Source: Smithella sp. UBA2180
Lineage (GTDB): Bacteria > Desulfobacterota > Syntrophia > Syntrophales > Smithellaceae
Assembly (NCBI GenBank): GCA_002327415.1
Contig: DCVU01000037.1
Location: 2,727-11,710 of the forward strand
Direction of reading: 5' to 3'
Length of the DNA: 8,984 nt
A program made the translations under genes and the position numbers. Below, piece by piece: positions 1-7,275 of this stretch. A model generated the notes under the pieces. That model did no database searches. It was not told the DNA's origin and was given only the letters and a program-made list of their open reading frames with translations. Within the stretch, counting starts at the first letter, position 1, and every line of letters begins with the position of its first letter.

Positions 1-732
1 AAGCCTGGCTTTGGACTCATCATCCGGCGAAGGATAAAGGCCGTAAGTCATGATTCCCGGACGCACCATATTCAATTTAAAATCGGGATAGTTTAAAATT
101 GCGCCGCTGTTGTCTATATGTCGGATGGGGATTTCTATTCCTGAGCTTGTGATATCGGCAAGTAAAACCGAAAAATGTTTCCATTGTTTTTCATTATAGG
201 GAATTATTTTTTCGCTGGAGGCAAGATGGCTGAAAATTCCTTCAATTGTTATATTGGACAATTTGGATATTTCGAGGATGAGCTTCAGCGCTTCGTTATG
301 CATGGTTCCGCCGCGCCCCATACCCGTGTCCACTTCGATATGTACAGGCAGTTTATGGCCGGATTTGGTCAGCGCGTTATTGAGCCTTTTGGCAAAAGCA
401 GCGTCTGAAACAGACGGAGTAAGGCTGTATTTGATTATTTGTTCGATTTCCGCGGTGGTTGACGGTCCTAAAATAACAATGGGTGCTTCGATTCCGCTTA
501 TTCTAAGTTGAACGCCTTCATCGGCATTGGCCACGCCAAGCATCCGCGCGCCGTTTTTTAAGGCGATATTGGAAATTTCTATGGCACCATGCCCATAAGC
601 ATCGGCCTTGACAACCTGCATAAAATCAACTTGCGGGCCAATCAATCTTTTTATTTCTTTCAGATTATCAATAAAATTATCCAGATCAACTTCGACCCAA
701 CTGCGGTATTTTTGTTCCTTCTTTAACGGCAT
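1..732 (-). CDS. alr: Alanine racemase (partial, 3' end beyond the left edge)
   Basis: Pyridoxal-phosphate enzyme that interconverts L- and D-alanine in the cytoplasm, supplying D-alanine for peptidoglycan. I read an uninterrupted frame of 244 codons from the ATG at 732 down to base 1, against a usual family length of about 370, so the last third, including the C-terminal beta domain with the second catalytic tyrosine, lies outside the window. Family hallmarks are clear: VVKADAYGHG with the PLP-binding Lys42, HIEVDTGMGRGG with Arg140 near residue 140, EGIFSHLAS near 163-171, HIDNSGA near 205, and MVRPGIMTYGLYPS near 222-235, whose Arg contacts the pyridine nitrogen in known structures. The start is chosen because MPLKKEQKYRSWVEVDLDN is the normal beginning of the family. 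The ribosome site is poor (TTGGAA about 10 bases upstream). Biosynthetic (alr) and catabolic (dadX) forms cannot be separated here. Confidence 0.96.
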   Translation of the reverse strand, partial: MPLKKEQKYRSWVEVDLDNFIDNLKEIKRLIGPQVDFMQVVKADAYGHGAIEISNIALKNGARMLGVANADEGVQLRISGIEAPIVILGPSTTAEIEQIIKYSLTPSVSDAAFAKRLNNALTKSGHKLPVHIEVDTGMGRGGTMHNEALKLILEISKLSNITIEGIFSHLASSEKIIPYNEKQWKHFSVLLADITSSGIEIPIRHIDNSGAILNYPDFKLNMVRPGIMTYGLYPSPDDESKARL

Positions 733-854
733 AAATTATTCCAATGGATTTTCGCTATACAAATTGCAGCGCTATCGGGTTTGATATTTTCTGCGCTTAT
801 TTGCGGTGATTTTTAGATGAAAAATTTTCCCCGAGACAAATTCGTTTTTTTGGG

Positions 855-882
855 ATAATATCAAATTGTTTATGAAAGTCAA
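855..882 (-). promoter_or_regulatory. Candidate sigma-70 promoter for alanine racemase
   Basis: On the minus strand, TTGACT (877-882) lies 16 bases upstream of TATTAT (855-860). Each box matches the sigma-70 consensus at 5 of 6 positions. Transcription would start near 848, leaving a leader of about 115 bases before the racemase ATG at 732. I saw no convincing riboswitch or attenuator in that leader. Confidence 0.5.
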
Positions 883-919
883 GCCGTCTGTGTCTTTCAA
901 AAAAATCAGCAATTTATAC

Positions 920-947
920 TTGAAAAATTATTTTTTTTAATTAGAAT
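920..947 (+). promoter_or_regulatory. Candidate sigma-70 promoter for the iron-domain gene
   Basis: TTGAAA (920-925) and TAGAAT (942-947) are separated by 16 bases, each matching consensus at 5 of 6 positions, in a very AT-rich stretch. The predicted start near 954 leaves about 50 bases of leader. That leader holds a weak imperfect inverted repeat (AGGGT 962-966 with ACCCT 977-981) and then a strong AGGAGG at 990-995. With the opposing promoter at 855-882 it makes this a divergent promoter region. Confidence 0.5.
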
Positions 948-1003
948 GAAATAAATACTGGAGGGTGAATATTTAAACCCTTCACAACGAGGAGGAAAGA
1001 TCA

Positions 1004-1267
1004 ATGGCAAAAGTAAAGTCTGGAGATGTTCTGAGTTGTGAAGTATGCGGACTTACCGTAATAGTTGACGAAGAATGTGGTTGTGCCACGATCGACATTA
1101 TTTGCTGTGAAGAGCCGATGTTCCATACTGGTATATCAAAAATGAAGATGCTACAGGCTGCAACGGAGCCGAAAAAAAAGGCGGCGGTGAAAAAAGTAAA
1201 GGCGGAAAAGAAAAAAACGCCTAAGGCGAAAAAGAAGCCTGTAAAAAAAGCGGCAAAAAAGAAATAA
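1004..1267 (+). CDS. Desulforedoxin/desulfoferrodoxin N-terminal-type iron domain with lysine-rich tail
   Basis: 87-residue protein. Residues 8-40 match the rubredoxin-like N-terminal domain of desulfoferrodoxin and desulforedoxin: Cys12-x2-Cys15-Gly, then Cys34-Cys35-x2-Pro-Met. In that family the four cysteines bind one iron as Fe(Cys)4 and carry electrons. Cys25 and Cys27, in the loop between the pairs, are extra. The catalytic superoxide-reductase domain of desulfoferrodoxin, with its His4Cys iron site, is absent, so I do not call this a superoxide reductase. From residue 57 to the end the protein is 18 lysines in 31 residues, with Ala, Pro and Val, resembling histone-H1-like or AlgP-like basic tails. 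That suggests contact with nucleic acid or another polyanion, but this is inference. The start is set by AGGAGG at 990-995, eight bases before the ATG. It probably is its own transcript, with a promoter candidate at 920-947 and a hairpin 70 bases downstream. Confidence 0.88.
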   Translation: MAKVKSGDVLSCEVCGLTVIVDEECGCATIDIICCEEPMFHTGISKMKMLQAATEPKKKAAVKKVKAEKKKTPKAKKKPVKKAAKKK

Positions 1268-1529
1268 GAGGATCCCCCTCCAAAAGATATGTTGATTCCG
1301 AGTGGCGAGATAAGTTATCTGAAAGTTAAATCTTCAATTTAATAGAGTTTCGAGTGAAGCGGAACTCTATTAAATACATGTTTTACCAAAACTGCCTATC
1401 TTCTATAACCATTTGCACAAAAGCCAGGCTGAGAAACCTTGTCATCTCCTGTGCTTATGTTCTTAACTTGAAAAATTAAGTGAATTCTGATTAAGAATTG
1501 ACGTAATCTTTTTTAGCAGGATTTTCCAT
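1268..1529. other. Intergenic region between iron-domain gene and PPDK-like gene
   Basis: This 262-base spacer has no credible gene. It holds a 13-base palindrome AGATAAGTTATCT (1308-1320), the long hairpin described separately (1337-1375), and an inverted repeat AATTCT-N5-AGAATT (1483-1499) 31 bases before the next start codon. A weak promoter candidate for the downstream gene is TTGTCA (1439-1444) with CTTAAC (1462-1467) at 17-base spacing; the first box is good and the second poor (3 of 6). Confidence 0.5.
1337..1375. repeat. Long inverted repeat / hairpin, possible terminator
   Basis: Bases 1337-1352 pair with 1360-1375. Thirteen outer pairs are perfect Watson-Crick (core TTTAATAGAGTT with AACTCTATTAAA), then one T-G wobble and two more pairs close a seven-base loop AGTGAAG. 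It lies 70 bases after the iron-domain gene, where a terminator would fit, but no T-run follows on either strand and the outer stem is AT-rich. It could instead be a processed mRNA end or a copy of a dispersed palindromic element. The inner sequence resembles repeats at 7163-7248. Confidence 0.6.
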
Positions 1530-4500
1530 ATGACAACAAAAAATAGTCCAAATAAAAAAAGTAGTGGATGGGATTCATCCGCTCTGAAAGTTAATTTGGA
1601 AAGAACAGCAGTAACCATAGAAATACCGGAGCAATATGCACCACTGCTCAAGGTTGTGGAAGACCACTACGGTCTGCAGAAAAAGACACGCGAACTGCTG
1701 ACCGAATTAAACCATCCTTTCATTAACTGGGAATATGTTCTCAAAGAGCTGAAAACAATTTCCATCGGGGATTTTTATATTTACAATAATCATCAAGACG
1801 GGTTTTCCGCTCTTTCCATGATGCTGCATATTTACTTCGACGTTATCAAGTTGGCATCAAATAAGGATATAAAAGACAGCGCCATACACTATCTGTTCGA
1901 TTATATTGATACAATACTTACTCGGAGTGGTGAATATCTTCCGCGAAACTTATCCATGTTTCCGGATATTACCATCTCACTTATAAATATTGCAGATGGG
2001 GAGGATACTCTTTTCAAAAAATGTTCAGCTTATCTCAAAAGAATTATCAAAAGCATTACAGAAAACAAAATTGATATTCACACTTACACGCCCATGTTTG
2101 ATCGTTTAGTTTACCGGATGTTTAAACTTACATATCAATTCTGGCTTGCCCAGCCCGACCCCTCCATGTGGTTTACAGAATCAGAGAGCGAGACAAATGA
2201 ATCAATCAACGCCTATAGGCAGTTCGTCCGGCCATTAAGTCACCAGTATCTCCTTGCTCTGCTCGAAGAGTTGGAAATCCTTAACCCAAACACACAGAAA
2301 AAAAGAGAAAATCTAATAAAAAAGTACCTTGATATGCCGGATTATTTTCAGATAATAAACGGCTATTTGCTGGTTGCGGACCAGTTGGAGAAATCCCCAG
2401 CGCATCAAGGCCGCCAACACCTGGCGAAATTGAGTTTTCTATTTAAAACAATGGATGTTCCCAGCCTTGCCGACATTCACGCAGGTGCCTTGCGGGAAAT
2501 CAACCACTCTCTAAAAATGGTCTTTCAAGAGGAAAAAAAGGGAAACCTGAGCGAATTTGTGCGTAAGATATTCGGTTTTCTGAAAAAGAGCAAATCTCAA
2601 CGTGAATTCAGCGTTGCAAATTTTGATTGCATAACGACAACGGCTAAGGAAGTTTTTGCGCAAGAGAATCATTCTCTTGCTGATATTTTTATTGATGAAC
2701 TGATTGCATATGGTTTCCAGTATCCGGAAATTAAGGGTTCAACTGAGGAATGGCAGATAAAAGTCAATCCGGCTCACATCATCAATATCCGTTCATGGCT
2801 CGAAATTATCGGGATGAAACCCCGATGGACAAAGCGGTTGATTTCTGCGTTGATAATCAATTTGAAAATGGGAGGAATTTTTGTTCGCGATACAGACCTC
2901 ATTCAGAAAAATATTTCCGCTTTGCTCAATACCGATATCGCGCCGGCGTACAGCCTGATTAAACAACTCCTCAGAGTTTTTCCTGTGTATTTCAGCGAAA
3001 TCGGCGCTGAAGGCGAGTTGAGAGAAATTTCCACTCAGGTTGACGAACTTTCCTTCCGCAATGACAAGCTGGTGTATTTTCTTCGGAAACAATCACACGT
3101 CGAGAGCAATAGTCTGCTTGTTAAATTTATCGAGGACATTTTTCAATACTGGAGTACCGGCAATAAGGATTTTATCCGCACCCATCTTCCAGATGAGGTG
3201 TATGAACAGGTTGTGAATTCCGGAGAATATTTCGACGGAATGCACAAAGCGTTTAAATATTTCTTTTCGAAAATTAATAATGATCCCCGGCAATTTCTCG
3301 AATGGGACAATGTAGGGACGTGCAAAGAACTCCATCATATAAAAGGCCTTAATGACAGAGATCAAAAGCGGATCAAAATCATGATCCGCATTTATCAGTT
3401 GATCTATAAAAAATACTATCCTCAGTATATCGATTTATTGAAAGATTTGGAATCGAACAATTCCTTTCCCCAAACCGATATTATATCGCTGAAACGCTCT
3501 TTGGACAGCAAGAACTATTACCGGAGTCTGACAATTATCTTAAAATTTTTGGCCATATTGAAAACAAAGATTCTTTCTCCCAAGAAAACGCAGTTTTATG
3601 AAAACATATACTACAAGAGGCATATAGCGGCAGGCATTCCCTCAATGTACGGAACCTACAATGAGAAGAAATTTGAGGCCGTTGGTTTATCTCTGAGACT
3701 GGAAACACTTGCCACTATGCTTTTTGAGGAGTTGATTCAGTCCTTGAATCTCAAATTCATTACCAAACACACCATCGCTAAGATTCATACATGTCTGTGG
3801 CTCTATATCAGCGCCTTGGAACTCGAAGGCATTTCTACAGAAGGCCTGGGTGCTAAAGTCAAGTACGTGACGAACGCCTTGCCGATCAAGCAGTTTTCCA
3901 TAGACCAATACATAGACATTTTTCGTTTTATTTCCAAAGACCTTCAGGATATTATTCGTAATTATTATATTGATGCCCACAGCCTCAACCTGCCAGTTAT
4001 TATCAGGCAGACTTGCCAGCAAAACGCTGAAGCGGATATAAAATCAGGGCAGAAAAAATATGAAAAATCCATCTATCAGTACTCGGAAAATTTTATCAGA
4101 GGAATGATATCTTCTTCCTTCGGCCTTCAGGTATTGGATAACTTTGTCAATGCAGTCATCAAGACTCTAAACGCTGAGTCGGAAAAATTTAAGGATAATA
4201 AACAGATTCTCAAAGTACTCATGTCTTATAATCCGGAATTAACCGTTTCATCCTTTTACAGAAAGAATAAAAAAGTTGATAATCAAATACTGCTCGGGAA
4301 TAAAGGATATTTTCTCAAAGACCTGGTTTCCTTTGGTTTTCATGTGCCTCCGGGTTTTATCATCACCACAGAAGTATTTAGAGGATATGACGCGGTCTAT
4401 GGCTATAAGTATATCTTTAATGACCTCGCTGTCCGGGTAAACAAAGAGATAGCAACTCTGGAGAAAATAACCGGCCGTAAATTTGGTGATCGCCACAATC

Positions 4501-5774
4501 CATTGCTGTTATCGGTACGAAGCGGCGCCACGGTCTCCCTTCCCGGTATGATGAAATCTTTTTTAAATGTGGGCATCAACGAATCCATAGCAGAAAGTCT
4601 CAGCACAAAGGAAAACTTCCAGTGGGCGGCATGGGACTCATATCGCCGGTTTTTACAGACATGGGGTATGTTCCAGGGGATGAACCGTAATTTTTTCGAT
4701 GCAATAATGGATGGATTCAAACAACAACATGGTGTAGAAAGAAAGATCCAGTTTCCCCCCGAACAAATGAAGCAGATTGCTCTTTCCTATAAGAAAGGAA
4801 TAACGGACAATGGCATTGTGCTCAAAGATAAACCTCTGGAACAGTTACGGCATGCCATTCTCCAGGTTTTTGACTCGTGGTATTCGGAACAGGCGGAAAT
4901 CTATCGCAATCAAATGCATCTCTCCGATAAATGGGGAACAGCCGTGATTGTCCAGGCGATGGTCTTTGGAAACCTCAATGAGCACTCCGGTTCAGGGGTT
5001 ATTTTTACCCGCGAACCGAAAAGTTCATCATCCGATGTGACTCTCTACGGAGATTTTATATTTGGTGTTCAGGGAGACGATATTGTTTCCGGTCTGGCAG
5101 AGACGTATTCTATTTCGGAAAAACAGCGTCTGTCCGAACGCAGATATTCAGAAATATCTCTGGAAGCAAAATTCCCTGAGATTTACGCTGAACTGGTAAG
5201 AATTGCTGAGATCCTGATTTATGAGAAAGGTTTCAACCATCAAGAGATTGAGTTTACCTTTGAAGGACCAGCCCGCGACAAATTGTATATACTGCAAACA
5301 CGGGACATGAATCAAATAAAGACAAAAAGATGGAGACGTTTTAAGGATACCAAGACTCTACAATCATCCATGCTCGGATCTGGCATAGGTGTGAATGGCG
5401 GCGCTCTTTGCGGCAGAGCAGTTTATTCAGAATCGGACATTAAACGTTTCCGCAGCGCTGAACCGGAAACACCTCTAATTCTGGTTCGTCCCGATACTGT
5501 CCCGGATGACGTCGGTGTCCTATTGCAAGTTGAAGGACTGCTGACCGCCAAAGGTGGAAGCACTTCGCATGCCGCGGTAACAATCCCGCAGCTAAACAAG
5601 GTAGGTGTTGTCGGCTTCAGTAAACTCAAGGTTTATGAGGTCGATGAATACGCGACAATAGAAAACCATGCCATCAAAGCAGGGGACTTCATCGGTATAG
5701 ACGGCTGGAGCGGCACAGTCTATTCAGGAAAACATGAAAGCGAGGCTGAAGAGTCGCGTGACATCACGTTCTGA
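1530..5774 (+). CDS. PPDK-like phosphotransferase: large novel N-terminus, ATP domain, phosphohistidine domain, no TIM barrel
   Basis: 1414 residues. Residues 918-1260 match the PPDK nucleotide-binding domain: GNKG with Lys925, SVRSGA with Arg997, WDSYRRF, GSGVIFTREP (1154-1163), QEIEFT (1238-1243) and ILQTRD (1254-1259). Residues 1281-1400 are the swivelling domain, with GGSTSHAAV and the phospho-accepting His1347. Lys925 to His1347 spans 422 residues, close to the 433 between Lys22 and His455 in Clostridium symbiosum PPDK, so the core is collinear. The protein ends soon after, so the C-terminal barrel that binds PEP/pyruvate is missing and it should not be called pyruvate phosphate dikinase. 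Residues 1-915 are unrecognised: rich in Leu, Ile, Lys and Tyr, apparently mostly helical, with no signal peptide or clear membrane span; RHIAAGIPSMYGTY at 697-710 stands out. By family logic ATP phosphorylates His1347, which passes phosphate to an unknown acceptor, as rifampin phosphotransferase and glucan water dikinase do with other substrates. AGCAGGA at 1515-1521 supports the start. Confidence 0.93.
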   Translation: MTTKNSPNKKSSGWDSSALKVNLERTAVTIEIPEQYAPLLKVVEDHYGLQKKTRELLTELNHPFINWEYVLKELKTISIGDFYIYNNHQDGFSALSMMLHIYFDVIKLASNKDIKDSAIHYLFDYIDTILTRSGEYLPRNLSMFPDITISLINIADGEDTLFKKCSAYLKRIIKSITENKIDIHTYTPMFDRLVYRMFKLTYQFWLAQPDPSMWFTESESETNESINAYRQFVRPLSHQYLLALLEELEILNPNTQKKRENLIKKYLDMPDYFQIINGYLLVADQLEKSPAHQGRQHLAKLSFLFKTMDVPSLADIHAGALREINHSLKMVFQEEKKGNLSEFVRKIFGFLKKSKSQREFSVANFDCITTTAKEVFAQENHSLADIFIDELIAYGFQYPEIKGSTEEWQIKVNPAHIINIRSWLEIIGMKPRWTKRLISALIINLKMGGIFVRDTDLIQKNISALLNTDIAPAYSLIKQLLRVFPVYFSEIGAEGELREISTQVDELSFRNDKLVYFLRKQSHVESNSLLVKFIEDIFQYWSTGNKDFIRTHLPDEVYEQVVNSGEYFDGMHKAFKYFFSKINNDPRQFLEWDNVGTCKELHHIKGLNDRDQKRIKIMIRIYQLIYKKYYPQYIDLLKDLESNNSFPQTDIISLKRSLDSKNYYRSLTIILKFLAILKTKILSPKKTQFYENIYYKRHIAAGIPSMYGTYNEKKFEAVGLSLRLETLATMLFEELIQSLNLKFITKHTIAKIHTCLWLYISALELEGISTEGLGAKVKYVTNALPIKQFSIDQYIDIFRFISKDLQDIIRNYYIDAHSLNLPVIIRQTCQQNAEADIKSGQKKYEKSIYQYSENFIRGMISSSFGLQVLDNFVNAVIKTLNAESEKFKDNKQILKVLMSYNPELTVSSFYRKNKKVDNQILLGNKGYFLKDLVSFGFHVPPGFIITTEVFRGYDAVYGYKYIFNDLAVRVNKEIATLEKITGRKFGDRHNPLLLSVRSGATVSLPGMMKSFLNVGINESIAESLSTKENFQWAAWDSYRRFLQTWGMFQGMNRNFFDAIMDGFKQQHGVERKIQFPPEQMKQIALSYKKGITDNGIVLKDKPLEQLRHAILQVFDSWYSEQAEIYRNQMHLSDKWGTAVIVQAMVFGNLNEHSGSGVIFTREPKSSSSDVTLYGDFIFGVQGDDIVSGLAETYSISEKQRLSERRYSEISLEAKFPEIYAELVRIAEILIYEKGFNHQEIEFTFEGPARDKLYILQTRDMNQIKTKRWRRFKDTKTLQSSMLGSGIGVNGGALCGRAVYSESDIKRFRSAEPETPLILVRPDTVPDDVGVLLQVEGLLTAKGGSTSHAAVTIPQLNKVGVVGFSKLKVYEVDEYATIENHAIKAGDFIGIDGWSGTVYSGKHESEAEESRDITF

Positions 5775-5784
5775 CGAAACTATT

Positions 5785-5823
5785 ATTTTATACAGTTGTG
5801 CAAAGCTCTTATAAAATGTTTTT
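5785..5823 (+). terminator. Weak candidate terminator between convergent genes
   Basis: ATTTTATA (5785-5792) and TATAAAAT (5810-5817) form a perfect 8-pair stem with a 17-base loop, followed after one base by five T residues (5819-5823). It begins 11 bases after the PPDK-like stop codon. The stem has no G-C pairs and the right part overlaps the last codons of the opposing gene, so termination strength is doubtful. Confidence 0.3.
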
Positions 5824-7086
5824 GTGAACGTAAACCGTCAAATCTCCCATTCTATTTGTATAGCTTCCATATTCATTGTCATACCAGCCGAATATCTTGG
5901 CATGTACCACAGGCACTTTCATTAAATTCTCGGGAAATGCCTTCATCAGGCCAGCCGGAAAGTTTGGAATATTGGAAATATCCAAATTAATAAAGGCAGT
6001 CCGTGTGTGATTAAACTGGCCTTCAATGATTACCGCCGCATCCACGCCGATAAGATCGGTGGATACATTTTGTTCCATCGTAAATATCATTTTGCGTTCA
6101 GGATTGTTTTGGGCCGACTTCCGGTAAATTTCGTTGATCATATTTGTATTGATGGCGGTTGCAATACCTTGTTTATTTATGCGCGTTTGAAAAGTAACAT
6201 TCAGAACGATTAAGGACAAGGTATTGGTGGATACCCTGATTGAATCTGCCATAAAACCGATGTTTTGTACTTCCGGAATTACATCTGCCAGTGCCTTGGC
6301 GGCATTCGTAGATGTCAGGATGATATTATTCAGAATGCTCCTGTTCTTTCTCAGGTCAATTTCGCCTGCCTTTGGAACCTTGTCCAATACGCTCTGAGAA
6401 TTAGTAACAGCATGGATGGTTGACATGGATGCCGTAAGAATATTATTAGTTTCTTCGTTTTCCAGAAGAGGTTTAATCATGTGGGCCAATCCTGTAGTCG
6501 TGCAGGAAGCCGCGGAAATAAGCTGATGTTTTTTTGGATTGAAAGCAGTATGGTTTATTCCGTAAATCAAAGTAACGGCATCATTAGGCACGGACAAGGC
6601 TTTGTTCTTTATCTTGAAGGGGGAAGAGTTGATAACAACTTTCGCCCCGCCGTGGGAATGACCGCGAATAGAACCATTCTTGTTATCCGAAGCAACGGTT
6701 GGATCATTGAATTTTCCCGTGCAATCCAGAACGATATCGGCTCCGTATTGCCGCCAGGGTATATCGGCGGGATTTCTTGCTTCACGAAGCACTGTTACGG
6801 GTATGCCGTCAATCAGCATTGTGCCTTTCTTTTCGTCAACAATTTGAATAATGCGCTCTGATTTCATGCCGTAGAGGAATCTGTGGAGCAATCCATAAGT
6901 CGCATCTTTTTCAATTATTTGAGCGATGGTATCCAATCCTGTTCCTGCTTCCCGCCCCAGATTGACAATAATTTCCTTAAAATACTTTCTGCCGATATGG
7001 TGCCATAATGTTAATTTCCCGATTCTTCCTAAACTATTGATGCCGAGTACCGGCGGTTTATTTTCAAATATCTGAACTTTTGCCAT
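5809..7086 (-). CDS. Glyceraldehyde-3-phosphate dehydrogenase, long divergent form
   Basis: 425 residues, versus about 335 for ordinary GAPDH. The enzyme oxidises glyceraldehyde 3-phosphate with phosphate and NAD(P) in glycolysis, or runs in reverse in gluconeogenesis. Visible in order: Rossmann motif GINSLGRIG (15-23), CTGKF (122-126), active-site SAASCTTTGLAH with Cys195, STIHAVTN with His226, RVSTN with Arg285 (phosphate binding), and WYDNEYG (401-407). Catalytic Cys, His and the C-terminal Asn are kept. Oddities: the usual SCTTN reads SCTTT; the Asp at the end of the second beta strand that selects NAD (normally ND) reads N42-L43-G44-R45; and extra residues are spread over several loops, for example around 130-148 and 310-345. 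NADP use is therefore possible, as inference. GGAGG at 7096-7100, nine bases before the ATG, fixes the start. The gene converges on the PPDK-like gene with 34 bases between stops. Other sugar-phosphate or erythrose-4-phosphate dehydrogenases of this fold are not excluded. Confidence 0.92.
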   Translation of the reverse strand: MAKVQIFENKPPVLGINSLGRIGKLTLWHHIGRKYFKEIIVNLGREAGTGLDTIAQIIEKDATYGLLHRFLYGMKSERIIQIVDEKKGTMLIDGIPVTVLREARNPADIPWRQYGADIVLDCTGKFNDPTVASDNKNGSIRGHSHGGAKVVINSSPFKIKNKALSVPNDAVTLIYGINHTAFNPKKHQLISAASCTTTGLAHMIKPLLENEETNNILTASMSTIHAVTNSQSVLDKVPKAGEIDLRKNRSILNNIILTSTNAAKALADVIPEVQNIGFMADSIRVSTNTLSLIVLNVTFQTRINKQGIATAINTNMINEIYRKSAQNNPERKMIFTMEQNVSTDLIGVDAAVIIEGQFNHTRTAFINLDISNIPNFPAGLMKAFPENLMKVPVVHAKIFGWYDNEYGSYTNRMGDLTVYVHKNIL

Positions 7087-7162
7087 TATAAAAATCCTCC
7101 TTTATTAATGAGACTCAAATATTTCAAACGTAGTGCAGTAATATTTGTTAGTTGTAATGAGA

Positions 7163-7248
7163 TTCGCTAAAAACAAACAAAGTGAAGTTTGAAGCGTTCG
7201 TCGAATCAATGACCTTCGCTGAAAATGAGTGAAACGAAATTTGAAGCG
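7163..7248. repeat. Two imperfect direct repeats, 52-base period
   Basis: Copy 1 is 7163-7196 and copy 2 is 7215-7248. Both begin TTCGCT and end TTTGAAGCG. Ungapped over 34 bases they match at 25 positions, and all nine differences are transitions. A gapped alignment of the right halves (AGTGAA then TTTGAAGCG) is also possible. Copy 2 contains GAGTGAAACGAAATT, close to the inside of the hairpin at 1337-1375. Confidence 0.5.
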
Positions 7249-7275
7249 CAAATGGAATTGTCCCTTTATGGATAT

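Noticed and set aside
175..408. Plus-strand open frames across 175-511
   Set aside because: They are the reverse of a well-supported alanine racemase frame on the minus strand.
1004..1267. Superoxide reductase (desulfoferrodoxin)
   Set aside because: Only the N-terminal Cys4 iron domain is present; the catalytic domain with its His4Cys site is missing and replaced by a lysine tail.
1289..1342. Short frame of 17 codons after the iron-domain gene
   Set aside because: No ribosome-binding site and too short to distinguish from chance; it ends inside the hairpin.
2750..5629. Several minus-strand and alternative-frame open frames inside the PPDK-like gene
   Set aside because: They overlap a continuous 1414-codon frame with clear domains, and none shows a recognisable motif of its own.
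1530..5774. Bona fide pyruvate phosphate dikinase (ppdK) or PEP synthase
   Set aside because: The C-terminal PEP/pyruvate TIM barrel is absent, and the size comes from an unrelated N-terminal region, so the gene symbol would mislead.
7163..7248. CRISPR array
   Set aside because: Only two imperfect copies, no uniform repeat-spacer pattern and no cas gene nearby.
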